A program made the position numbers and the translations under genes. A DNA stretch of 16,999 nt from CACKLF01 sp002725175 (GTDB lineage: Bacteria > Pseudomonadota > Alphaproteobacteria > Rhodobacterales > Rhodobacteraceae): positions 1 through 16,999 of the forward strand of contig PBQX02000062.1 in NCBI GenBank assembly GCA_002725175.2, given 5' to 3'. The notes under the pieces were generated by a model. That model did no database searches, was not told the DNA's origin, and saw only the letters and a program-made list of their open reading frames with translations. Positions 1 through 8,100 of the stretch are shown here, piece by piece; position 1 is the stretch's first letter; every line of letters begins with the position of its first letter.

Positions 1-68
1 CAAAAACTAACAATTTTTTTATTCTTAATATCAAAGATTTTTTGTTTTAAAACCTTTATATAAACCAT
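1..68 (-). CDS. 5' end of a second copy of the glycosyltransferase-like gene (partial, runs off left edge)
   Basis: The minus strand reads ATG at 68-66 and stays open to the window edge, giving about 22 residues (MVYIKVLKQK and onward) identical to residues 21-43 of the gene at 174-995. This is the left-edge part of a near-perfect duplication (1-122 against 868-988). Upstream of this ATG the copy cannot match the longer start of its sister: a T-to-A change makes an in-frame TAA, one base is inserted, and the sister's first ATG is replaced by a hairpin. It is either the start of a complete tandem paralogue or a broken fragment; the window ends too early to tell. Confidence 0.5.
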   Translation of the reverse strand, partial: MVYIKVLKQKIFDIKNKKIVSF

Positions 69-122
69 TTTATAATAATAAAAAGTCTTTTAAAACAAAA
101 TCCAAAAATTTAATAACCAAAG
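1..122. repeat. Direct repeat copy A (partner 868-988)
   Basis: It matches 868-988 with one substitution and one inserted C over about 121 bases, and probably continues past the left edge. The homology stops just before the ATG at 995 of the other copy. Near-identity, including positions that would be non-coding if translation starts at the inner ATG, points to recent duplication or gene conversion. Confidence 0.95.
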
Positions 123-146
123 TATTGCCTTCGACGAAGGCAATAC
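122..146. terminator. Perfect 12-bp inverted repeat, probable mRNA 3'-end hairpin
   Basis: Arms 122-133 and 135-146 are perfect reverse complements around a single centre base, so the RNA would fold into a strong stem with a minimal loop. It lies 27 bases past the stop codon of the minus-strand gene ending at 174 and ahead of the partial copy starting at 68. Hairpin-directed cleavage and polyadenylation is known from Mimivirus; its use here is inferred. A GC-rich stretch (147-169) sits between the hairpin and the stop codon. Confidence 0.7.
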
Positions 147-173
147 GGCGTCGACGACGCGCACGCACAAGAC

Positions 174-995
174 TTAATTTTTATTGAAATAGTCATATAA
201 GTTATCAACCTTTTCACGATTACAAATACGTGTACATTCTGATTTTGGCCACCAAAATTGACTACCTACAAAATGGGAAAATTGTGATTTTGTTTTGAAA
301 GGTCTTCCTTTATTACCATGGAACATTATGTCATTTTCATAATATTTTTTAACATATATGTCCAAAACATCACAATCAATACCGTATTCTTGAGAGTTTT
401 GGGTGCTGGTAGACAATTTCAAATAAAAATCATAAAATGATTCTAAATGTTTATTTTTTGCTCCAAACATACCACCTAAAATATTAAAATCATGAGCGGG
501 ATGATCATGCATAACATGTATACTTTCAGGTTCATTTAGCCATTCATCTACTGCGGTTGATTCTCTACTATTCACTGCACTATCAAGGTCTCTACTTATC
601 CAAACATCTACATTTTTATCATCAAAAGGCAGGAATCGCAAAGACATTTTATTGATATCTGTTTCTATATAAATATATTCAAGATCTAAACTATCGAGTT
701 TAGATAAAACGCCTGGTTCAACCGTTGAATCAATATAAAATCTACAAATCCATCCTGGATAGAATTTCTTTGATAGAACATAATTCATAAATATTCCATT
801 TTGATAATTTCTATTTCTGTTATAACGCCTCTTTTCATCTAAAATCGCCTTTGTGTCGTTAAATAAGCAAAAACTAACAATTTTTTTATTCTTAATATCA
901 AAGATTTTTTGTTTTAAAACCTTTATATAAACCATTTTATAATAATAAAAAGTCTTTTTAAACAAAATCCAAAAATTTAATAACAAAGTTTTCAT
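174..995 (-). CDS. Putative GT-A-like glycosyltransferase (DxD-type motif)
   Basis: A 273-residue protein read from ATG 995. The recognisable part starts near residue 38. It has YPGWICR (80-85), a strand then SRDLDS at 134-139 that looks like the metal- and nucleotide-sugar-binding DxD of GT-A enzymes, AVDEWL (148-153), HDHP (163-166), ILGGMFG (172-178) and RPFKTK (231-236). This motif order recalls an uncharacterised glycosyltransferase-like family seen in capsule loci and algal viruses; the donor and acceptor are unknown. The first 20 residues are doubtful: the duplicate at 1-122 keeps the inner ATG (position 935) but has a stop upstream of it, so translation may start at 935 and give 253 residues. 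Starting there also opens an 84-bp divergent spacer to glmS. The gene is followed by a perfect hairpin at 122-146. Confidence 0.55.
   Translation of the reverse strand: MKTLLLNFWILFKKTFYYYKMVYIKVLKQKIFDIKNKKIVSFCLFNDTKAILDEKRRYNRNRNYQNGIFMNYVLSKKFYPGWICRFYIDSTVEPGVLSKLDSLDLEYIYIETDINKMSLRFLPFDDKNVDVWISRDLDSAVNSRESTAVDEWLNEPESIHVMHDHPAHDFNILGGMFGAKNKHLESFYDFYLKLSTSTQNSQEYGIDCDVLDIYVKKYYENDIMFHGNKGRPFKTKSQFSHFVGSQFWWPKSECTRICNREKVDNLYDYFNKN
868..988. repeat. Direct repeat copy B (partner 1-122)
   Basis: This is the second copy of the repeat at the left edge. It covers the 5' part of the glycosyltransferase-like gene, from its residue 43 codon to just short of its first ATG. If translation starts at the inner ATG (935), the repeat carries the promoter and leader plus the first 22 codons, so the duplication would have copied a working gene start. 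Confidence 0.95.
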
Positions 996-1019
996 TAATT
1001 AAGAGGCATTTTTAATAAG
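936..1019. promoter_or_regulatory. Probable divergent promoter region between glycosyltransferase and glmS
   Basis: Two genes are transcribed away from each other here. With the annotated upstream ATG (995) only 24 bp separate them; with the inner ATG (935) there are 84 bp of very AT-rich sequence. No Mimivirus-type AAAATTGA early motif is visible. The promoter role comes from position and base composition only. Confidence 0.35.
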
Positions 1020-2813
1020 ATGTGTGGAATAATTGCATCATTATCACATAATGAAGATATATCCAGTTTATTAATTAATGGATTAATTGAACTTAGAAAT
1101 CGGGGATATGACTCGGCTGGAATAGGTGTTTCCACGAATAACGAGTTTTCAGTTGTTAAAAGTATTAATACTAATTCAATGGATGAGTTAAAAGAAATTA
1201 AAAATGCAAAAATAGGAATTGGTCATACAAGATGGGCAACACATGGTAGTAAAACTGTATCAAATTCTCATCCTCATGTGAGTTCTGATGGAAAAGTAAT
1301 GATAGTACATAATGGAATTATAGAAAATTATCTAGAATTAAGAGAAGATTTAAAAGAAAAGGGATATATATTTAGTTCAGAAACGGATTCTGAGGTTATT
1401 GCTAATTTAATTGCATCTGAATTCACAGATGATCCTCTAAAATCGATAGAAAGCTGTATTCAGAAAATGAATGGAACCTGGGCAATTGTAGTATTATTTC
1501 TTGGTATTAATAAGTTGTTTTGTACTCGTCATGGTAGCCCGTTGGTGGTTGGATATAGTAATAATCTTTTCATGGTATCATCGGAAATATCTGGATTTTG
1601 TAATAAATTCAATTCTTTTTATGCTTTAGAAAATAATGATATATGTATTGCGGAGTGCGGGCTGGATCGCCTGCATGTTAAAACAAATGAAGTATATTCC
1701 TTAACAGATATTCAAAAAAATAAAAATTCTGACAAAATGAATTATGAACATTGGACATTGAAGGAAATACACGAACAACCCGAATCTTGTATTCGGGCCA
1801 TAAATTTAGGAGGAAGAATAAATGGAAACAATGTGCATTTTGGTGGATTGGAAAGATATAAAAAAAAATTGGAAAATGTAGAACACTTAATAATAATAGG
1901 TTGTGGAACATCTTATTATGCGTCAATGGTATCTACACATAATTTTAAGAAATTAAAATCATTTACTTCGGTAACATCTATAAATGGTTGTGAATTCGAT
2001 ATACACGATATTCCTAAAAAAGGTAAAAGTTGTGTGATAGTGTTATCTCAATCCGGAGAAACTCGTGACTTGTATCAGTGTATACAAAAAATACGAGAAT
2101 ATGATGAATCTATAATTATAATTGGTGTAGTTAATGTAGTAGATTCACTCATTTCTCGAGAGGTAGATTGTGGATGTTATTTAAATGCTGGACGTGAAAT
2201 AGGAGTTGCATCGACTAAGTCATTTACATCGCAAGTTATTGTGATGTCAATGATATCTATTTGGTTTTCTCAATTAGAAGGCAATTCACATGAACGCAAT
2301 TTAGAAGATTTACGTAAGTTACCAAATAATATAAAGTTATTATTGGAAAATTTGAAAAATAAAATAGAACCGTATATAAAAAAATTGTTGCATCCAAGTA
2401 TTTTTTTACTTGGGCGTGGAATGATGGAAGGTGTTTGTTATGAGGGAGGTTTAAAAATTAAGGAAATTTCATATATTCACGCAGAAGGATTTTCAGGTGC
2501 AAGTTTGAAACATGGTCCTTTTGCCTTGTTATCGGATGATGTTCCCGTTATTTTAATTATTTCAAAAGAGGATTCAAAATCGATGATTAATACTTATAAT
2601 CAAGTATGCAGTAGAGGTGCTTTCGTATTAATTATTAGTGATGATGAGGAAATAGTAAAAAAATACGGTGGAATTCTAATACCTCGAAATAAGTATTATA
2701 GTCATATATTATTTGTTATAGTACTTCAGTATATTGCATATTTATTGTCTATTGAAAAAGGATTAAATCCAGATTTTCCTAGAAATCTTGCTAAAGTGGT
2801 TACAGTAGATTAA
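1020..2813 (+). CDS. glmS: Glutamine:fructose-6-phosphate aminotransferase (isomerising)
   Basis: It converts fructose-6-phosphate and glutamine to glucosamine-6-phosphate, the first step to UDP-GlcNAc. At 597 residues it is close to bacterial GlmS (about 609). Met1 must be removed to expose the nucleophile Cys2. The glutaminase half (2 to about 220) shows RGYDSAG (28-34), HTRWATHG (69-76), HNGIIENY (97-104) and ETDSE (121-125). SIS domain 1 has GCGTSYYAS (294-302) and SQSGETRD (343-350), followed by ASTKSFTSQ (397-405). SIS domain 2 keeps the isomerase residues by alignment to E. coli: Lys479, Glu482, His498 and Lys592 in the RNLAK tail. One oddity is GASLKHGP (493-500) where GELKHGP is usual. 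All catalytic residues are present, so it should be active. Homologues are known in Mimivirus and chloroviruses. The ATG is fixed by MCGI. Confidence 0.96.
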   Translation: MCGIIASLSHNEDISSLLINGLIELRNRGYDSAGIGVSTNNEFSVVKSINTNSMDELKEIKNAKIGIGHTRWATHGSKTVSNSHPHVSSDGKVMIVHNGIIENYLELREDLKEKGYIFSSETDSEVIANLIASEFTDDPLKSIESCIQKMNGTWAIVVLFLGINKLFCTRHGSPLVVGYSNNLFMVSSEISGFCNKFNSFYALENNDICIAECGLDRLHVKTNEVYSLTDIQKNKNSDKMNYEHWTLKEIHEQPESCIRAINLGGRINGNNVHFGGLERYKKKLENVEHLIIIGCGTSYYASMVSTHNFKKLKSFTSVTSINGCEFDIHDIPKKGKSCVIVLSQSGETRDLYQCIQKIREYDESIIIIGVVNVVDSLISREVDCGCYLNAGREIGVASTKSFTSQVIVMSMISIWFSQLEGNSHERNLEDLRKLPNNIKLLLENLKNKIEPYIKKLLHPSIFLLGRGMMEGVCYEGGLKIKEISYIHAEGFSGASLKHGPFALLSDDVPVILIISKEDSKSMINTYNQVCSRGAFVLIISDDEEIVKKYGGILIPRNKYYSHILFVIVLQYIAYLLSIEKGLNPDFPRNLAKVVTVD

Positions 2814-2830
2814 TTCTTCGCGTTATGTCT

Positions 2831-2844
2831 TAAAAATATTTTTA
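2831..2844. terminator. 14-bp A/T-only palindrome after glmS
   Basis: TAAAAATATTTTTA is a perfect palindrome 17 bases past the glmS stop and just ahead of the next gene. It could end the glmS mRNA or act as an AT-rich leader for the 81-residue gene. Palindromes of this composition also arise by chance in such AT-rich DNA. Confidence 0.3.
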
Positions 2845-2855
2845 TATAACTGTTT

Positions 2856-3101
2856 ATGGATGATAACTTACAAGAGCGTATCCGAATTGCGAATGGTTTA
2901 CTATCGGATATATACAAATTAAATAAAGACTTGGCGTCAGCTTCGGCAGCTCAGAGCAAACTAGTGCAGTCTTATTTAGAAGATAATAAAAGTAATTTAT
3001 CAGATAAAAATATTAGTATTGAAAAATTGGATAGGTTAATAGAGAATATGACCATATTGATAACATTCATAAAAGAATGTGCAGTCTTATCTTCTAAATA
3101 A
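2856..3101 (+). CDS. Small helical protein of unknown function
   Basis: I do not recognise this 81-residue protein. It reads as mostly alpha-helical and charged, with leucine and isoleucine spacing that suggests a short coiled coil or helical bundle: NGLLSDIYKLNKDLASAS (13-30) and EKLDRLIENMTILITFIKE (56-74). It has no signal peptide, no clear membrane helix and one cysteine. It lies 42 bp after glmS on the same strand. A strong 14-bp hairpin overlaps its stop codon (3077-3111), which supports it as a real, separately ended transcript. Confidence 0.7.
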   Translation: MDDNLQERIRIANGLLSDIYKLNKDLASASAAQSKLVQSYLEDNKSNLSDKNISIEKLDRLIENMTILITFIKECAVLSSK

Positions 3102-3111
3102 GACTGTACAT
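3077..3111. terminator. 14-bp stem-loop straddling the stop codon of the 81-residue gene
   Basis: Arms 3077-3090 and 3098-3111 pair over 14 bp with one G-U pair and a seven-base loop (3091-3097). The TAA stop (3099-3101) lies inside the 3' arm. Mimivirus mRNAs are cleaved and polyadenylated at such hairpins; here that would place the mRNA end a few bases past the stop and separate this gene from the one at 3165. Confidence 0.7.
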
Positions 3112-3164
3112 ATAAAATGGTATAAAAATGATGTTATATTTATAAATGTAATTAATATAGTAAT

Positions 3165-3713
3165 ATGTCTGCTCTAGTTGATAATAGTCTTGCATCAATA
3201 TGTACAATCAATCAAGATTCAACTCGTGTTGGATTTAATTCATCAGAATTGCAATCTGGTACAAACAATGATGAAGAAATTAAGAAATCTATAGATAGAA
3301 TGGCGATATCTAAATTAAGAAGTAATTTAGAGGGTCGTTGTATTGGAAGTGGATATGTTATTCCGGGTAGTTTAAAGATGTTAGAAAGAAGTAATATATC
3401 ATTTCCACATGAATCGTTGCAATTGTATTATTGTATGGAGGTTAAGTATGAATATAAGCTTTGTAATCCGAATCCTGGTAAAGTTTTAAAGTGTAAAATT
3501 ATAACAAAAAACAAAATTGGATTATTGGGTCGTTTAGATGATGATAAATCGCCATTGGTAATATTAATACCAGAAGATTTATGTGATTCTCCAGAAAAAA
3601 GGGAACTTGTAAGGAATTCGGAAATAGATTCTATTATTTCAGTGATCGTAGTTGGTAAAAAATTTGAGCAAAATGATAAAAAGATTACAGTAATTGCGGA
3701 AATAAATATTTAG
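3165..3713 (+). CDS. S1/OB-fold protein, possibly the viral RNA polymerase subunit Rpb7-like
   Basis: A 182-residue protein. Residues 1-50 are polar and look disordered. GRCIGSGYVIPGSL (57-70) starts the conserved part. From about 103 (NPNPGKVLKCKIITKNKIG) to the end the pattern is that of an S1/OB barrel: strand, KNKIGLLGRL turn, LVILIPEDL (131-139), then ISVIVVGKKF (158-167) and a last strand ITVIAEI. Rpb7/RpoE' proteins have this layout, with an N-terminal tip domain followed by an S1 domain, and large DNA viruses encode them, so a stalk subunit of the viral RNA polymerase is the best guess. No other polymerase subunit is here to support it. A generic S1 protein is the alternative. Its stop overlaps the next, convergent gene by 4 bp. 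Confidence 0.5.
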   Translation: MSALVDNSLASICTINQDSTRVGFNSSELQSGTNNDEEIKKSIDRMAISKLRSNLEGRCIGSGYVIPGSLKMLERSNISFPHESLQLYYCMEVKYEYKLCNPNPGKVLKCKIITKNKIGLLGRLDDDKSPLVILIPEDLCDSPEKRELVRNSEIDSIISVIVVGKKFEQNDKKITVIAEINI

Positions 3714-4009
3714 ACTTTTTCGGTGTTGACCTCCGCGGAGTCGTCGGTGGCCTTTATGCGTAGCCTTGTTTGAACATATAAAATAATTGACAGATTTATA
3801 AATGATAAAATATTAGCGATAATGAAAGGTATAGAATTTATTAGAAAAGCAGAACTTCCAAGAAATATGCATGCTATAAATTCTAATAAAATAAATGTTA
3901 AATTGATTTTTGAAGGATCTGTTAGTTGTTCACGAATTAGAGGAAGCAATCTAATAATGAGAAAGAATGCACCAATAAGACCAAGAATATCACTAAGTAA
4001 TGGCCTCAT
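3710..4009 (-). CDS. Three-helix membrane protein, SemiSWEET/PQ-loop-like
   Basis: At 99 residues it is about the size of a SemiSWEET half-transporter. Three hydrophobic helices are clear: about 8-26, 37-56 and 60-79, followed by a basic then acidic tail (TRLRIKATDDSAEVNTEKV). Helix 1 has a proline at 23, followed by a short polar loop, where the family has its PQ motif (here Pro-Leu). Helix 3 starts with Pro61 and has Asn66 (PFIIANILSF), as in SemiSWEETs, where prolines act as hinges and the asparagine faces the sugar. By family analogy it would dimerise and pass small sugars across a membrane. Transport is not shown by the sequence, and a plain three-helix virion membrane protein is possible. 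Its last 4 bp overlap the S1-like gene; it lies 38 bp downstream of the R2 gene on the same strand. Confidence 0.55.
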   Translation of the reverse strand: MRPLLSDILGLIGAFFLIIRLLPLIREQLTDPSKINLTFILLEFIACIFLGSSAFLINSIPFIIANILSFINLSIILYVQTRLRIKATDDSAEVNTEKV

Positions 4010-4047
4010 TTTTTTTATTATATAATTGAAACAAGTGATTCATTTTT

Positions 4048-5022
4048 TTAAAAGTTGGCATCCATAGAAAACTCTCTAATTGCACTAACTTGTTCATTGG
4101 TATGCATATTCGCTTTTGAATATTCAGAAACTCGTTTTTCAAAGAAGTTTGTTTTACCTTCCATACTGATCATCTCCATAAATGCAAAAGGATTCTGAGA
4201 CTTATATACTTTTGAACACCCCATTTGTACTAGTAATCTATCGGCTACGAATTCAATATAAGTGGACATTGATTTTGCATTAATACCAATAAGATTACAC
4301 GGCAACGCTTGTGTAATAAATTCTTTTTCAATTGTAACAGCTTCTATGATGATCTCTTGTATTACAGTTTCTGGTAATTTTTCTGCAAATTTATGATAAA
4401 TTAATATTGCAAATTCTGTATGCATTCCCTCATCTCTACTAATAAATTCATTACTTAAAGATAATCCAGGCATTAATCCACGCTTTTTAAGCCAAAATAT
4501 CGAACAGAATGCTCCAGAGAAGAAGATTCCTTCAACTGCAGCAAAAGCAATCAAACGTTTTGAAAAGTTAGAATCCATATCATTAATCCATCTAATTGCC
4601 CAATCAGCCTTTTTCTTAATACACTCAAAATTATTAATAGCATCAAATAATTTTGTTTTCTCATTACTATCTTTGATTAATGTTTCGATGAGAAGTGAAT
4701 ATGTTTCACTATGTATTGTTTCGGATGCAGTTTGAAACGCATAAAATGAACGAACTTCAGGTATATCAATATCTTGCATAAATCGTTCTGCTAAATTTTC
4801 AAGTACAATACCATCACTTCCTGCAAAAAATGCCAATACCATTGAAATAAAATGTTTTTCATTGCTGTTAAGTTTCTCCCAATCTTGGATATCTTTCGAA
4901 AGATCTATTTCTTCGACTGTCCAAAAAGCTGCAACTGCTTTTTTGTACATTGTCCATACATCAACATGTTCAATTGGAAATAGAGTATATCTCTTAACAT
5001 TTGACGAAACAATACTTGCCAT
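4048..5022 (-). CDS. Ribonucleoside-diphosphate reductase small subunit (R2, class Ia, eukaryotic type)
   Basis: It holds the di-iron centre and tyrosyl radical that drive reduction of ribonucleotides to deoxyribonucleotides, with the large subunit R1 as partner (not in the window). The 324 residues match eukaryotic and viral R2. All metal ligands can be placed: Asp44 (DLSKD), Glu101 and His104 (ETIHSETY), Glu164 (VEGIFFSG), Glu198 and His201 (RDEGMH); the radical tyrosine is Tyr108. WLKKRGLMPG (177-186) is also typical. The tail ends FSMDANF, the peptide type that docks R2 onto R1. The ATG is followed by a short N-terminus without the long extension of animal R2. It is divergent from lon across a 124-bp spacer. 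It appears fully functional. Confidence 0.97.
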   Translation of the reverse strand: MASIVSSNVKRYTLFPIEHVDVWTMYKKAVAAFWTVEEIDLSKDIQDWEKLNSNEKHFISMVLAFFAGSDGIVLENLAERFMQDIDIPEVRSFYAFQTASETIHSETYSLLIETLIKDSNEKTKLFDAINNFECIKKKADWAIRWINDMDSNFSKRLIAFAAVEGIFFSGAFCSIFWLKKRGLMPGLSLSNEFISRDEGMHTEFAILIYHKFAEKLPETVIQEIIIEAVTIEKEFITQALPCNLIGINAKSMSTYIEFVADRLLVQMGCSKVYKSQNPFAFMEMISMEGKTNFFEKRVSEYSKANMHTNEQVSAIREFSMDANF

Positions 5023-5146
5023 ATATAAATTATATTAAATTATATATATACATTTATACGCTTTTAAGGATAAATAGTATAATACCTGTAGTAAATATAA
5101 CATCTATAATTTAAATTTTAGAAAATGGTTAATTAATAGACTAGTT
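5023..5146. promoter_or_regulatory. Divergent promoter region, R2 and lon
   Basis: These 124 bp are the longest gene-free stretch in the window and separate two genes that face away from each other. The sequence is nearly all A/T, with TATA-rich runs at 5029-5052 and a TCTA set in A/T-rich sequence at 5103-5106, resembling the late-gene element described for Cafeteria roenbergensis virus. The motif is short and may be chance. Confidence 0.4.
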
Positions 5147-8100
5147 ATGGACTACCAGCATGGAATATGTCTATTTCAGAGACATTTTATAGCGTTAAAA
5201 GAATCTAGTAAATACTTGTTTTTAAGAATTAGCAAGTGTAATGAAGTAGTAATATCAATACTTGATAATATAAATAGCCAATTTTCCATCAAGAAGCTAT
5301 CTCCCACATCTTATCACATGTATACCAACAAACTTTATAATATACAGAATGTAATTCAAACAACATCGGTTGATAGGACATCTTCAATAAAAAATAGACA
5401 CTTGTCCATTACAAAATGTGAAATGAAAATCGATGATTTATTAGGTGTGATATGTTGTTCCGATGTACGAATACTATTTAATTGGATTACGAATGGTGAA
5501 TGGCAAAAGTGTATACCAATATATCAAGAATCGATATTAGCAGAAAAAATTGATTTTGTTGAGAAAAATTTTGTTCCGCGTCGCTTCTCTAAATCATGTG
5601 ATGATAATGTAGATAATGTAATAGAATCACCAGACGAACACATACGTTTTAAAGTAATTGATTCAGAAACTCAAATCATATTTGATAATATATTGGAAGA
5701 AGAACAATATATTTTATATGGATGTTTTAAAAGAGATTCAATACATTGTTCTAGATTATACAAGTTTTATAATGATAAATACAATGAATTATGTTCTAGA
5801 ATGACCAATAAACATATACCAAAAGACTTTCGAACAAAATTTATAGATCAAATGCGAACAGATGATATATTAGGAAAAGATACTGAGGACAATTCAAGTA
5901 CTGTATCTTTGGCATATACAAACGCGAAGGAATACAAATGCATGCCTTTAAATATACTAATATCACATTTTATGAGTGGTAATATAGAGTTGAAGTCATA
6001 TATGTTAACTTTATTATTATTATATGATGATAATACGAAATATATTGCGACAATATTATTTGATTTTATTCTAAATGAAGACCAATCGGCTCATATGGCA
6101 CATGAATTATATTGTAATATGCACTGGAGTATTCAAAAGGAATTTGAGTATTCTTATAGAGCAATGGCTTCAAAGATGAAAAGTATAAATGCAATGGATA
6201 AGATACCTTATGAGAAGCGGGTATTAATTTGCAGTGCATCTGATGAAGCGAAGGAAAAGGCTTATGAAAAAATAAAGAGTGCAAATTCACCAGAAGGGGG
6301 TAGCAAAGCTCAACAATGGTTGGATGGATTTTTAAAGGTACCATTTGGTAAATACAAATCACATTCAATTATTGATAGTTTGGCTATGTTTAAAATAAAA
6401 ATAGATGGTTTAAGATTGAAAATGGAATTAGATGATAATTACAAAAATATAAAAAAATTATCATTAAATACTTCCTATAATATTGATAATTTTATTAGAA
6501 AATTAAAGACAATTTTGAAAAAGGTTAATTCTGATGAGTTAAGTGTATCGGTACTTGAAATAGAAAATAAATCTGATCCGGAAAATGAGCATAAGCCTAT
6601 GTTGTTATCGAATTTGATGACTATAGCGAATAATATAAATTCAAGAACGAGTAGTCTATCGGATGATAGTTCCGATAACAGTTCATCGTCAATGTATGAT
6701 GAGAGAATATCTATAATAAATGGTTCATTACAAAAAAGAAGAACACATCGTTCTGTGTCTTTAAAATTATTTGATGACCATGTGAATGAAAAAAAAAGTA
6801 AACATACCGAATTTTTTACTAAGAAATCACTTTATAAAGAATTATGTACGTTATGTAAAGGATGGGACGATTATGAAATAGAAAAAAGAACATATATTCA
6901 AAATATTAGAAATACTCTTGATTCGGTATGTTATGGACATAATGAAGCAAAAAACGAAATTCAAAGACTTGTGGGCCAATGGGTAAACGGTTCTACAGAT
7001 GGTACAATTATTGGTATAGAAGGTCCACCTGGAAATGGTAAGACAACTCTTGCAAAAATGGGAATATCCAAATGTTTGATAGATACGGATGGGTCACCAA
7101 GACCATTTGGAATGATAGCTCTTGGTGGAAGTTCTAATGGCTCTACTTTGGTTGGTCATAATTTTACTTATGTTGGATCTACATGGGGTAAAATATTAGA
7201 TATTGTTATCAGTTCAAAATGTTTAAATCCAATTATATATATTGATGAGGTTGATAAGATAAGTCGAACTGAGCATGGTCGAGAGATAACAGGTATATTA
7301 ACCCATTTAACAGATTCCACACAAAATGACCACTTTGAAGATAGATATTTTTCAGGAATACCCCTTGATTTATCAAAAAGTATTATTATTATGTCATTTA
7401 ATGATAGAAGTTTAATTGATCCTATATTACGTGATAGAATGCATATTATAAAAACGAAACCTTTAACAACCCCAGATAAAATTATAATAATAAATGATTA
7501 TTTGTTACCGGGTATATTAGAGAATGTAGGATTTGCAAGTAAAGATATAATAATAAAGAATAATACTTGCAAATACCTAATTGAAACATATACATACGAA
7601 GCAGGTGTTCGTAAACTTAAAGAATTATTATACGAAATAATAAGAGAATTTAACTTAAAATTAATATCTAAGAAATCAAACAATAAATTTCCTTATGAAA
7701 TAAAAGAAAAGTATATTGACGAAGTCCTTCAGAAAAAGGATAAAGTACATAGAAAGTTAGTACATTGTGAGCCAAGAGTTGGATTAATAAATGGTTTGTT
7801 TGCAACTACTAGTGGTGTTGGTGGATTAACAACAATAGAAGTATTTAGAACACATAGTAATACGTTCTTAGATTTAATATTAACTGGTAGTCAGGGTGAT
7901 GTTATGAAAGAAAGTATAAAATGTGCTAGGACAATTGCATGGAATCTATTACCAATGAGTGTTAAAGATAGTTTCAAGATTAAGAAGAGTTCTGACGCAA
8001 ACCCACCCGAGGACACACGCGACTCGTTTGCATTGCATGTTCATACACCAGAATGTAGTACTCCAAAAGATGGTCCATCCGCTGGCGCAGCGATAACATT

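Noticed and set aside
1678..1926. Minus-strand frame within glmS
   Set aside because: It lies entirely inside a gene whose motifs are all intact.
3731..3740. CTCCGCGGAG palindrome at the convergent end of the S1-like and SemiSWEET-like genes
   Set aside because: With no room for a loop it gives only a weak hairpin; I treat it as part of a GC-rich islet rather than a terminator.
3822..4025. Plus-strand frame of 67 codons opposite the SemiSWEET-like gene
   Set aside because: The minus strand gives a coherent three-helix protein with convincing gene spacing; this frame shows no recognisable pattern.
4022..4034. AATTGA-containing element on the plus strand, resembling the Mimivirus early promoter
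   Set aside because: It points at no plus-strand gene start; the genes around it run the other way.
6657..6677. 7-bp perfect stem with a seven-base loop inside lon
   Set aside because: It falls in the low-complexity Ser/Asp linker, far from a gene end; likely chance.
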